Assembly: GCF_024198255.1 (NCBI RefSeq)
Contig: NZ_JAJVKW010000011.1
Span: 124,001 to 188,000, forward strand
DNA length: 64,000 bases
Source of the DNA: Myxococcus guangdongensis
GTDB taxonomy: Bacteria > Myxococcota > Myxococcia > Myxococcales > Myxococcaceae
Direction: 5' to 3'
Under the pieces are notes generated by a model. It was not told the origin of the DNA and ran no database searches. It worked only from the letters and a program-made list of their open reading frames with translations. Both the position numbers and the translations under genes were made by a program. Positions 54,012-61,975 of this stretch are shown here, piece by piece (within the stretch, counting starts at the first letter, position 1; each line of letters begins with the position of its first letter).

Positions 54012-56036
54012 TCACCCTCTTCGCGCCACGCGCGGCAGCGGCTCCAGGGCCCTGTCGCGCGGGGGCGCGCCCTCCACCAGCGCCCTGAGCGTCCCCGGGT
54101 CGAACGGCTTCTCGATTCGAGGCAGCGGCACCGACTGGAGGAACGCCCGCGCCCGCTCCGTGAAGGCGCCGCCCGTCATGAAGACGAAGCGCGACAGGAG
54201 CTCCGGCCCGCGCGCCGTCAGCTCCGCGTGCAGGTCCATCCCCGTCAGGTCCGCCATCATCAGGTCGCAGAACACGCGGTCGAAGTCCGCGTCCCGCTCG
54301 AGCAGCGCCAGCGCCTCGCGGCCACTATGCGTCACCACCACCTCGTGGTGCCGTCCCAGCAGCCGCCGCAGGAGCGATGCGAGCTGAGGCTCGTCGTCCA
54401 CCACCAGCACCCGCTTGCGCTCCGGCACGTCCCTGGGCGCGCCCTTGGCCACCGTGTCCGCCACCACCGCCGTCACTGGCAGGCGCACGCGGAACATGCT
54501 CCCCGTGCCGGGCGAGGTGTCCACGCTCAGCTCGCCACGCATGCTGCGCACCATGCCCAGGCTGGTGGACAAGCCCAGCCCGCTGCCCTCGCCCACCGCG
54601 CGCGTGGTGAAGAACGGCTCGAAGACGCGCTCGGCCACCTCGGGCGTCATGCCGTGCCCCGTGTCCGCCACCTCCACCACCACCCACGGGCCCTCCAGCC
54701 ATGTGGACAGCGTGACGCGGTGCCGGGTGAAGTCGCCCTCGGGAATCGCGTGCGCCGCGTTGACGAGCAGGTGCAGGAACACCTGCCCCAGCCGCGCCTC
54801 GTGCGCCATCACCGTGGGCACCTGCGAGTAGCGCCGCACCACCTCCGCCCGGTAGCGCAGGTGCGGCATCGCCATGGCCAGCCCGAACTCCAGCGCCGCG
54901 TGCACGTCCACCGGGGACAGGTGCGGCTCGTCCGCGCGGGCGAACGTCTGCAAATCGCGCACGATGACGCGGATGCGCTCGGCGCCCTCGCGGGCCTCGC
55001 GCAGCGCATCCAAGGCCTCGGCCAGCGGACCGCCCTGCACCTGGCCCTGCAGCACCGTCTCCATCTGCTCCAGCGCGAACTGGAGGTTGCCGCTGACGTA
55101 GGAGAGCGGGTTGTTGATTTCGTGCCCCACGCCCTCCGCGAGCTGCCCCGCCATGGCCAGCTTCTCCGACTGCACCAGCCGCTCGCGCGCGGCCACCAGC
55201 TCCTGCGTGCGCTCGCGCACCAGGGCCTCGGCCTCCAGGCGCCCCGAGTGCTCACGCGTCAGCAGCGCGTCCCGCTCCGCCTCCGCGCGCTTCTTGCCGG
55301 TGATGTCGCGCGAGAAGACGGAGACGTTCTGCCCCGAGCACCACGCGTGCACCTCGTGCCAGCGCTCCGGCGCGGTGCGCACCTCGAAGATGGTGGACGA
55401 GCCCTCGGCGGCCACGCGCCGCAGCTCGCGCTCGAACAGCGTGCCCACCAGCTCCGGGCACGCCTGCCACAGAATCCGGCGGAAGACCTGCTCCTGCGTG
55501 CGCCCGGTGATTTCGGCGGCCTGGCGATTCACGTAGGTGATGCGCCACTCGGCGTCCACGGTGAAGAACGCCTCGGGTGTGCTCTCCAGCACGTCGCGCA
55601 CCCAGTCCAGCGTGTCGCGAAGGCCCTCCTCCATCCGCAGCGCGCTGGTGACGTCGCGCAGGCGCAACAGCACACCGTCACGCAGCGGCACCGCGGTGCC
55701 GAGCAGCCACGCATCGCCCTCCGGGAAGCTGTCCGCGGCGGGTCGCCCGGACTCCACCACCTGCTTGAGGACGGCGAGCCGCCCCCCGAGTCCCGCCACC
55801 GGCGAGATGTCGCCCAATCGCTTGCCACGCAGCGAATCGGTGCCGTGCCCGAGCGCGCGGGACGCGGCGGGGTTGGCCCACAGCCACTCGAAGTCGACGA
55901 TGGCGCCGGACGCGTCGCGCACGGCGCTCAACACCATGCACCCTTCCGAGTCATGGCGCTCCGCTTCTTCCAGCGCCTCCAAGAGCGTGTCCGCGCCCAG
56001 GGCCGGGACTGTCTGTCTCGTGTCCTTCGCCGACAT
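54012..56036 (-). CDS. Hybrid histidine kinase: PAS-PAS-HisKA-HATPase-receiver
   Basis: 674 aa. Two PAS-type sensors: ~25-130 (DFEWLWANPAASRALGHG) and ~150-270 (AFFTVDAEWRITYVNRQAAEITG). A coiled linker leads to the dimerisation helix with His305 (AEGVGHEINNPLSYV), of the NtrB-like class. HATPase ~400-530 has LLVNAAHAI, DTGHGM and GSGLGLSTSLG. The C-terminal receiver (~550-670) has VDDEPQ, phospho-acceptor Asp591 (VFCDLMM) and Lys in IEKPF. There is no membrane helix, so it senses a soluble signal. Confidence 0.92.
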   Translation of the reverse strand: MSAKDTRQTVPALGADTLLEALEEAERHDSEGCMVLSAVRDASGAIVDFEWLWANPAASRALGHGTDSLRGKRLGDISPVAGLGGRLAVLKQVVESGRPAADSFPEGDAWLLGTAVPLRDGVLLRLRDVTSALRMEEGLRDTLDWVRDVLESTPEAFFTVDAEWRITYVNRQAAEITGRTQEQVFRRILWQACPELVGTLFERELRRVAAEGSSTIFEVRTAPERWHEVHAWCSGQNVSVFSRDITGKKRAEAERDALLTREHSGRLEAEALVRERTQELVAARERLVQSEKLAMAGQLAEGVGHEINNPLSYVSGNLQFALEQMETVLQGQVQGGPLAEALDALREAREGAERIRVIVRDLQTFARADEPHLSPVDVHAALEFGLAMAMPHLRYRAEVVRRYSQVPTVMAHEARLGQVFLHLLVNAAHAIPEGDFTRHRVTLSTWLEGPWVVVEVADTGHGMTPEVAERVFEPFFTTRAVGEGSGLGLSTSLGMVRSMRGELSVDTSPGTGSMFRVRLPVTAVVADTVAKGAPRDVPERKRVLVVDDEPQLASLLRRLLGRHHEVVVTHSGREALALLERDADFDRVFCDLMMADLTGMDLHAELTARGPELLSRFVFMTGGAFTERARAFLQSVPLPRIEKPFDPGTLRALVEGAPPRDRALEPLPRVARRG

Positions 56037-56282
56037 GCCCCGCTCACTCCGGGCATCCGCGCCACCCGGAGGCCAAATCTCCGGAACCCTTCATCAGGGC
56101 CGCAATTCCTGGAAACGTCCGGAGTCCCCGCATGTCGCCATGAAAGGCCCGCAGGCACAAGCCGAGGATGCGAGACCCACATCCGCCTCCCTGACACCTC
56201 GGAGCACCGGGTTGAATACGATGGGCCGACCTCTCGCGTGTCCCCTTCTATCCAGGGAGCGGACCAGGATGCCTTCCCGGAC

Positions 56283-57359
56283 ATGACGCCCACCCTCATC
56301 ACCGACGTCCGCTTCGAGCCGTTGGACCTGCCGCTGACGGAGCCGTTCGGCATCGCCACGGGAGCGCAGCACGCGGCCGAGAACGTGTTGGTGAAGCTGA
56401 CGCTCGCGGACGGCACGGTGGGGTTGGGCGAGGCGGCGCCGTTCCCCGCGGTGAGTGGGGAGACGCAGGCGAGCACGCTCGCGGCGCTGGAGGCGGTGCG
56501 CGCGGGACTCATGGGTCGAGACGTGCGTGCCTGGCGGCCCTTGTCCGAGTGGCTCGGGGATGGACTGGCGCTGGCGCCGGCGGGGCGGGCGGGCGTGGAG
56601 ATGGCGGTGCTGGACGCGCTGGCGCGGCATCACCGCGTGCCGCTGTACGTGATGCTGGGCGGGGCGGGGACGGTGCTGGACATCGACATGACGGTGACGG
56701 TGGGGGACGTCAGGCATGCCGCGGAGTCGGCGCGGTCCATCCTGAAGCGCGGCATCACCACGTTGAAGGTGAAGGTCGGCGCGCTCTCGCCGGACCAGGA
56801 CGCGGCGCGGATGGTGGCCATCCACGAGGTGGCGCCCCAGGCGCGGCTGTTCGCGGACGCGAATGGGGGTTACGACGTGGCGGAGGCGCTCGCGTTCGTG
56901 AAGGAGCTGGAGCGGGCGGGGGTGCCGCTGGCGTTGTTGGAGCAGCCAGTGCCGGCCTCCGACCTGGCGGGGATGGCGGAGGTGGCGAAGCGCTCGAAGG
57001 TGCGGGTGTGCGCGGACGAGTCGGCGCGCTCGGCGAAGGACGTGATGCGGCTCATCCGCGAGGGCGCGGCGCACGGCATCAACATCAAGACGATGAAGTG
57101 CGGGGTGGTGGAGTCGCTGACGATGTGGAGCCTGGCGCGGGCGGCGGGGTTGGAGTTGATGGTGGGAGGGATGGTGGAGAGCGTGTTGGCGATGAGCGCG
57201 TCGGCGCACCTGGCGGCGGGGTTGGGGGGCTTCACGTACGCGGATCTGGACACGCCGTTGTTCATCGCGCGGCATCCGTTCCGGAGCGGGATTCGGTACG
57301 AGGGCTCGCGGCTGCACCTGGAGGAAGGGGCGGTGGGGCACGGCGTCACGTTGAGCTGA
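56283..57359 (+). CDS. Dipeptide epimerase (enolase superfamily, muconate-lactonizing subgroup)
   Basis: 358 aa from ATG 56283. The reading frame runs far upstream, but that part is an antisense shadow of the kinase. The catalytic KxK is at Lys162/Lys164 (TLKVKVG). The metal ligands are Asp192 (ADANGG), Glu220 (LLEQPV) and Asp245 (CADES). The second-side Lys is in NIKTMKCG, and MVGGMVES is the family's closing motif. Members epimerise L-Ala-D/L-Glu and related dipeptides from peptidoglycan turnover; the exact dipeptide is not readable here. Confidence 0.9.
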   Translation: MTPTLITDVRFEPLDLPLTEPFGIATGAQHAAENVLVKLTLADGTVGLGEAAPFPAVSGETQASTLAALEAVRAGLMGRDVRAWRPLSEWLGDGLALAPAGRAGVEMAVLDALARHHRVPLYVMLGGAGTVLDIDMTVTVGDVRHAAESARSILKRGITTLKVKVGALSPDQDAARMVAIHEVAPQARLFADANGGYDVAEALAFVKELERAGVPLALLEQPVPASDLAGMAEVAKRSKVRVCADESARSAKDVMRLIREGAAHGINIKTMKCGVVESLTMWSLARAAGLELMVGGMVESVLAMSASAHLAAGLGGFTYADLDTPLFIARHPFRSGIRYEGSRLHLEEGAVGHGVTLS

Positions 57360-57394
57360 CCCAAGGGGCGGCGAGGGCGCGCTAGGATGGGCGC

Positions 57395-57763
57395 ATGGGT
57401 CTGGCCGTCTGTGTGGGTTGCGGCGAAGCGAAGGAGGGCGCGTTCGACGTCTGCGATGGGTGTGGTCTGGACCCCGCGCGCGGCGGGACGGACCGGATGC
57501 TCCAGGCGCGCAGCCTGTGGTTGTCGGAGCGGTTCTTCTCGGAGCGGGAGCTGGCGGAGCTGGGGCGCAAGCTGCGCACGGGCGAGCCGGTGGGCTACGA
57601 CTCGGGGCAGCTGTCGCAGCTGGTGGATGAGCTGAAGACGCAGAAGCTGCCGGTCATCTCCCGTGCGTCGCCGGGGTGCTCCATCGTGACGTGGAGCCTG
57701 TTGGGCATGTTGCTGGCGCTGGCCGCGGGTCTCGCGTACCTGTATGGCACGTGGCGACACTGA
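57395..57763 (+). CDS. Small zinc-ribbon membrane protein
   Basis: 122 aa. The N-terminus has two CxxC knuckles (CVGCGEAKEG and CDGCGLD), the pattern of a zinc ribbon. The middle is helical (LWLSERFFSERELAELGRKLRTG). A single C-terminal membrane helix follows (IVTWSLLGMLLALAAGLAYLYG). This is a tail-anchored arrangement with the ribbon in the cytoplasm. Function unknown. It starts 35 bp after the epimerase and may share its transcript. Confidence 0.75.
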   Translation: MGLAVCVGCGEAKEGAFDVCDGCGLDPARGGTDRMLQARSLWLSERFFSERELAELGRKLRTGEPVGYDSGQLSQLVDELKTQKLPVISRASPGCSIVTWSLLGMLLALAAGLAYLYGTWRH

Positions 57764-57773
57764 GACTGTTGCA

Positions 57774-58961
57774 TCAGGGTGACGGGACCGCCGCGGCGGC
57801 GACATCGAGGGCCTTGTCGAGCTGCGGGTCCTTGCCGGAGGCGTAGGGCAGTGCGTCGGGGACCTCGACGTCCACGGGGACGCCGACGCCCTCGAGCAGG
57901 ACGCCTTCGACTTCGACGGCTTCGACGGCGAGGTAGAGCAGGTCTCCGGTGGACAGGCGCAGCGGGGTGCCAGCGAGCACGGCGCCCGCGGTGTGCTGCC
58001 CCACGAGGGTGGCGAGCCCGAGTCGCTTCATGGTGAAGGCGACGATCTCCTTGCCGCTTCGGGAGTTGCCGTTGACGAGGAGGACGACGGGTTTCTGCCA
58101 GGTGGCGGACCACGCGTTGCGGCGGCCGTCACGGCCGATGCCGACGAAGCGGGGGACGGCGCGGTTGAAGAGGTTGAGGAAGGTGGGGTTGCAGCCGCCC
58201 CAGCCGTCGCGGAAGTCGATGACGACGGCGTCAGCCTGGGCGAAGTCGTCCGAGAGGGCGTCCTGGAGCTTCTGTTGATGCTCGGGGCCGGCGCACGAGT
58301 AGAGCTGTTGGTAGGCGACACGGCGGCCCTGGTGGTCGACGACGCGGGTGCTGGCGTGCTGGGTGTCGAGCCACTCGGCCTTGGGGTTCACGAGGCGCGG
58401 GGTGAGGGTGAGGACGACGGGTTGGGCGCCTTGGGTGCGCTCGATGGTGAAGCGCGTGGGCTTGTTGACGCGCTGGGTGAGTGAGGCGACGGAGGTGAAG
58501 GGTTTGCCTTCGACGGAGAGGAGACGGTCTCCGCGCAGCAGGCCCGCTTTCGCGGCGGGGCCGTGGGCGAAGACGTGGCGGGCGAAGAACCCCTGTGGGG
58601 TCTCCTGGATGTCGGCGCCGATGCTGGGGACCTCGACCTTGGGGAGCTTGAGGTGGCGCTGGAAGATGGCGGAGAGGTCGGCGTGGCCGGTGGTGCCGCG
58701 CGGGTAGAAGACGGTGTGCGAGGCGTTGAGTTCGGCGAGGGCGGCCTGGGTGCGCTGGGCGAAGTCTTCGGCGGTGGTGGCGGCGGCGCCGTAGCCCTGG
58801 TGCTTCGTGGCCCAGGCCTCGCCGCGCTTCGCGTCGTAGAAGCGCGAGCGGACATGGTCGACGACTTCGTCACCGGGCTTGAGGAACGGGCTGGCGGCGT
58901 GGGCGCTCGTGGCGAGCAGGACGGTGGCCAGCAGGAGGCGGGGATAGAGACGCGTCGGCAT
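57774..58961 (-). CDS. S41 family (CtpA/tricorn-core) serine peptidase, exported
   Basis: 395 aa from ATG 58961. A signal peptide ends near TSAHA (~22). A PDZ-like region is visible at ~115-195 (IGADIQETPQGFFARHVFAHGPAAKAGLLRGDRLLSVEG). The S41 core follows: VVIDFRDGWGGCNPTFLNLF, then LVNGNSRSGKEIVAFTM with the candidate catalytic Ser and nearby Lys, and TLVGQHTAGAVLAGTPLRL. It is a periplasmic protease, possibly in peptidoglycan or tail-specific processing. It converges with the zinc-ribbon gene 10 bp away. Confidence 0.88.
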   Translation of the reverse strand: MPTRLYPRLLLATVLLATSAHAASPFLKPGDEVVDHVRSRFYDAKRGEAWATKHQGYGAAATTAEDFAQRTQAALAELNASHTVFYPRGTTGHADLSAIFQRHLKLPKVEVPSIGADIQETPQGFFARHVFAHGPAAKAGLLRGDRLLSVEGKPFTSVASLTQRVNKPTRFTIERTQGAQPVVLTLTPRLVNPKAEWLDTQHASTRVVDHQGRRVAYQQLYSCAGPEHQQKLQDALSDDFAQADAVVIDFRDGWGGCNPTFLNLFNRAVPRFVGIGRDGRRNAWSATWQKPVVLLVNGNSRSGKEIVAFTMKRLGLATLVGQHTAGAVLAGTPLRLSTGDLLYLAVEAVEVEGVLLEGVGVPVDVEVPDALPYASGKDPQLDKALDVAAAAVPSP

Positions 58962-59037
58962 GGCTGCGGGCTCCTCGTGGTGGACAGTATCAGGCGCGTC
59001 ATTCGAGCGAGCACCCATGAGTCACGAACTGCCCCTT

Positions 59038-59109
59038 CAGAACTTCAAAGGCATCGAGTCAGCGAAGCTCGGTCTGGAGCGCGCGAAAGTCACAGGCGCC
59101 CGAAGCAGC
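59038..59109 (+). pseudogene. Possible remnant of an immunity-gene 3' end
   Basis: The forward frame reads ESAKLGLERAKVTGA, close to the C-terminus of the Imm11 protein 2 kb downstream (EDLKVALERAKITGA). The DNA TGGAGCGCGCGAAA-TCACAGG is shared apart from one or two bases. The match covers about 25-45 bases only and no full gene precedes it. It lies just upstream of the toxin gene, where a displaced earlier immunity copy could leave a trace. Confidence 0.45.
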
Positions 59110-59192
59110 CTACTCCTCGGGTCGTCTGTCAGCGTCGTCTGGTATTGCCAGGGAGTGCCCGCCTCACCGCGGGCCTCTTGCCGGGGCCTACC

Positions 59193-60527
59193 ATGACACT
59201 TCGTTGGGTGGTGTTGCTGCTCCTGTGGATGGCCATTACGGGGTGTGCGACGGGTCGCGTCGTGAGGATGGAGACCGGGGAGGACATCTTCCTCGTCACC
59301 CCTCACGAAGAGCCTGATGCCGAAATCAGTGCGGCTGAACTCGGAGACGACGAATTCGAGGAGGCCCTCACGGAGCTGGCGCGAGATGTTCCTCTCTCTC
59401 TCAATCCCATGCAGGCCGCGCGGGAGCGCTTCGGCGTTCCGTCCCGGAGCGGGGTGTATGGGTATGAGCGTGGTTCGGCGCGACTCATCCCTCAAAGTCG
59501 AGGGGATGCGGAGGGTCCCCGGCTGCTGGAGGATTATGCGGACGAGGCACTCACGCGCGCCTACGGCCAGTGGTGCGAACGGAAGGACCGCCCTGGGGAC
59601 TGCTTGCGGCTGCTGGACGAGGGCCCGCTGTTGGCCAGTGATGGCAAGTACACGTGGGCCCTGGCCATCGCCATGGACTCGGTGTGGGAGGAGACCGCCG
59701 AAGCACTGGAGGACATGACGGACCCTCAGGCTGTCGTCGCTGGCATCACCGCCTCCGCGACGATGTACCTGCTCTTGTGGTCGCTGCCCGAGCCGGTGAG
59801 CAAAGGCGTGGCGGCGACCCTGACGGCATGCCTCATCGCCTACCTGGGCGTGGACACAGTGTGGAGCATGCTGGACGGGTGGTTGACCCTGATGCGGCAG
59901 GTGGACCGGGCGACGAGCTTCGAGCAGATCCATGCGGCGGGTGAAGCGTACGGCGAGGTGCTCGGGGAGAACGCGGCACGCGTCTTCGTCATGCTGGCCA
60001 CGGTGGCCATCGGAAACACGGCGGGGCTGGCGGCGAAGTCAGTGAGGCTGCCGGGTTCCGCCCAGGCGGCCCTGGCCGTGGAGTCCCAAGCGGGCTTCCA
60101 GTACGCGGCCATGGGCAGCGTGAGTTCGGTCGCCTTGACGGCGGAGGGGTTCACCATCGCGCTCGCGCCGAACGCCGTGGCCATGGCGAGCCGGAAAGGG
60201 CGCAGCGAGCGTCATCACATCGCAACGAACAAGAACGATGTCTCCGCCGCTCGCGGTGGGCCCTGGACGCCAAGGTTCAGGAAGCTATTCGCAGGAGCCG
60301 GGATGAAGCTGAAGGACCCCGAGAACGTTGTCGAAGTCGTAGGCCACAAGGGGCCACATCCGCGGCAGTATCACGAGTACGTCCATGATCGACTGGAGCA
60401 AGCCTTGGGGGAGTGCCGCAAGGTAGAAGATTGCCGGAAGGCTCTGACGGATACGCTCCGTGTTCTCGCCAGAGAAGCGCAGACCCCAGGAACCAGAATC
60501 CACAGGCTTTTGACTCGCACCCCGTGA
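59193..60527 (+). CDS. Lipoprotein toxin with C-terminal AHH nuclease domain (SitA-like)
   Basis: 444 aa with a lipoprotein signal, lipobox ITGC (Cys ~18). The middle has hydrophobic helices at ~185-235 and ~265-290, which could cross a membrane. The last ~105 residues are an AHH HNH-like nuclease: the His pair at 341-342 (RHHIATNK), FRKLFAGAGMKLKDPENVVEVV, then the HKGPH...YHEYVHDRL block with His385, His389 and His394. A lipoprotein start plus a nuclease end is the plan of SitA toxins, which myxobacteria pass between kin by TraA/TraB outer-membrane exchange. The immunity gene follows 19 bp later. Delivery route is inferred. Confidence 0.82.
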   Translation: MTLRWVVLLLLWMAITGCATGRVVRMETGEDIFLVTPHEEPDAEISAAELGDDEFEEALTELARDVPLSLNPMQAARERFGVPSRSGVYGYERGSARLIPQSRGDAEGPRLLEDYADEALTRAYGQWCERKDRPGDCLRLLDEGPLLASDGKYTWALAIAMDSVWEETAEALEDMTDPQAVVAGITASATMYLLLWSLPEPVSKGVAATLTACLIAYLGVDTVWSMLDGWLTLMRQVDRATSFEQIHAAGEAYGEVLGENAARVFVMLATVAIGNTAGLAAKSVRLPGSAQAALAVESQAGFQYAAMGSVSSVALTAEGFTIALAPNAVAMASRKGRSERHHIATNKNDVSAARGGPWTPRFRKLFAGAGMKLKDPENVVEVVGHKGPHPRQYHEYVHDRLEQALGECRKVEDCRKALTDTLRVLAREAQTPGTRIHRLLTRTP

Positions 60528-60546
60528 GGACTCTAGGAAGTCCACC

Positions 60547-61122
60547 ATGCCGAATCCGTCCCGATACTTCAGGCTCAGAGAAGACGTTCAGGGTGGGAAC
60601 TGGTTCCTTGGAGACCCGCTGGATGAGACAGGCAGCGAGGTCGAAGCCATCTGGCAGTTCACCCGGGGGCGGTCCATCCAGCTTGCAGGCCGCCTGAAGT
60701 TTCCTATTGAGGAGCCCGGAAGGTGGTTGGACTACTGTACAGCCGGCGCCGGTGGCGCTCCTGTTGTCCACGTCCGGGTGGCCAACCTCTTCGCCGAGCT
60801 GGCGCCTGATGATGTGCAGTTGATACCCGTCGATGTCGAAGGTCGCCCGGAACAACATGTCCTGCTCGTCGCCACGAAGCTGATCCGCTGCATCGACGAC
60901 GAGGCCTCGGAAGAGGCGACGTACTACCAGCCCGAGGATGATGTGCCGGAGAAGCTCGGCCAGTACAAAGGCATCTACGGGATGCGAATCGACCGCACGA
61001 AGGTGGGCGGCGCAAAGGTCTTCCGCACCTGGGGATGGGAGATCGCCCTCGTCATCTCCGAGGACCTCAAGGTGGCCCTGGAGCGCGCGAAAATCACAGG
61101 GGCGAAGTTCGAGGAGGTCTGA
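60547..61122 (+). CDS. Imm11-family immunity protein
   Basis: 191 aa; AGGAAG precedes ATG 60547. It has the Imm11 (PF07791, MXAN_0049-type) layout: a start RYFRLREDVQGGNWFLGDPLD, a middle HVRVANLFAELAPDDVQLIPVDVEG, IRCIDDEASEE, and the typical end VFRTWGWEIALVISEDLKVALERAKITGAKFEEV. It lies 19 bp after the toxin gene on the same strand, so it should neutralise that AHH nuclease in the producer. No signal peptide, so it acts in the cytoplasm. Confidence 0.85.
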   Translation: MPNPSRYFRLREDVQGGNWFLGDPLDETGSEVEAIWQFTRGRSIQLAGRLKFPIEEPGRWLDYCTAGAGGAPVVHVRVANLFAELAPDDVQLIPVDVEGRPEQHVLLVATKLIRCIDDEASEEATYYQPEDDVPEKLGQYKGIYGMRIDRTKVGGAKVFRTWGWEIALVISEDLKVALERAKITGAKFEEV

Positions 61123-61292
61123 GCGGACACGCAGACTCCGGGCGGCGAGGGGTACTCCTACCCCGGCTCCGTGAGTCCCCGTGCTCCTGACCTCTTCCGG
61201 ACTCGGTGACTCCACCCCTTCGCGCTCAGTCGTGAGCAATCACGGCGCCGACGCGAGCGACGCGTGGGGCGCCCCGTTATGGAAGAGGCTCC

Positions 61293-61940
61293 GTGTTGGA
61301 TGCATCCCTCTCACCCTTGCGTCTCGCGTTGGTCGCGGAGGACCCGCTCGCTCGGGGTGCGCTCTCACGGGTGCTCGGGGACCAGGGGAGCGAGCTGCAG
61401 TTGCTGGCCTCGGGCACACAGGTGGAGCTGGAGACCACGCGAGGCGAAGCGCCTGACGTGGTCCTCTGGGACACCGGTCTGCGCCTCGCCGATACAGAGG
61501 CGCGAGTGGACACACCGGACCTGGGCGCGCCGGTGCTCGCGCTGGTCGCGGACGAAGCAGCGGGCGAGCTGGCACTCGGAGCAGGAGCCAAGGGACTGTT
61601 GTTCCGAGACGTAAGCCCGGGTCCGCTCACGGCGGCGCTGTACGCCGTGGCGAGAGGGCTCTCGGTGTTCGACCCGGGGCTCTCGGAGCTGCGGGCAAGC
61701 ACGAGGACCTCGGCCGCCGTGAGCACGAACACGCAGGGACCAGATGCCCTCACGCCGAGGGAGCGAGAGGTGCTCGCGTTGCTGGCCGAGGGCCTGTCGA
61801 ACAAGGCCATCGCGGACCGACTCGGCATCAGCGAGCACACGGCCAAGTTCCACGTGAACGCGGTGCTCGCCAAGCTGGGGGTCCAGCGACGCACCGAGGC
61901 CGTCGTCCGCGCCGCCCGAATGGGCCTCGTCACGCTGTGA
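61293..61940 (+). CDS. LuxR-type response regulator with degenerate receiver
   Basis: 215 aa from GTG 61293, with GAAGAGG just upstream. The receiver (~8-125) keeps the acidic pair Glu16/Asp17 (VAEDPL) and Asp60 (VVLWDTG) but has Arg105 (LLFRDVSPG) where active receivers have the conserved Lys. The linker is long. The LuxR helix-turn-helix is complete at ~150-212 ([45 protein letters not shown]). It may be phosphorylation-independent. No kinase is adjacent; the next gene starts 35 bp later on the same strand. Confidence 0.88.
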   Translation: MLDASLSPLRLALVAEDPLARGALSRVLGDQGSELQLLASGTQVELETTRGEAPDVVLWDTGLRLADTEARVDTPDLGAPVLALVADEAAGELALGAGAKGLLFRDVSPGPLTAALYAVARGLSVFDPGLSELRASTRTSAAVSTNTQGPDALTPREREVLALLAEGLSNKAIADRLGISEHTAKFHVNAVLAKLGVQRRTEAVVRAARMGLVTL

Positions 61941-61975
61941 GCCAATCGCCCCAGCGATGCTAGGCTCCCACCCGC

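Noticed and set aside
54228-56282. Long in-frame extension upstream of the epimerase
   Set aside because: It is antisense to the hybrid kinase and lacks any fold. The epimerase begins at its normal family start at 56283.
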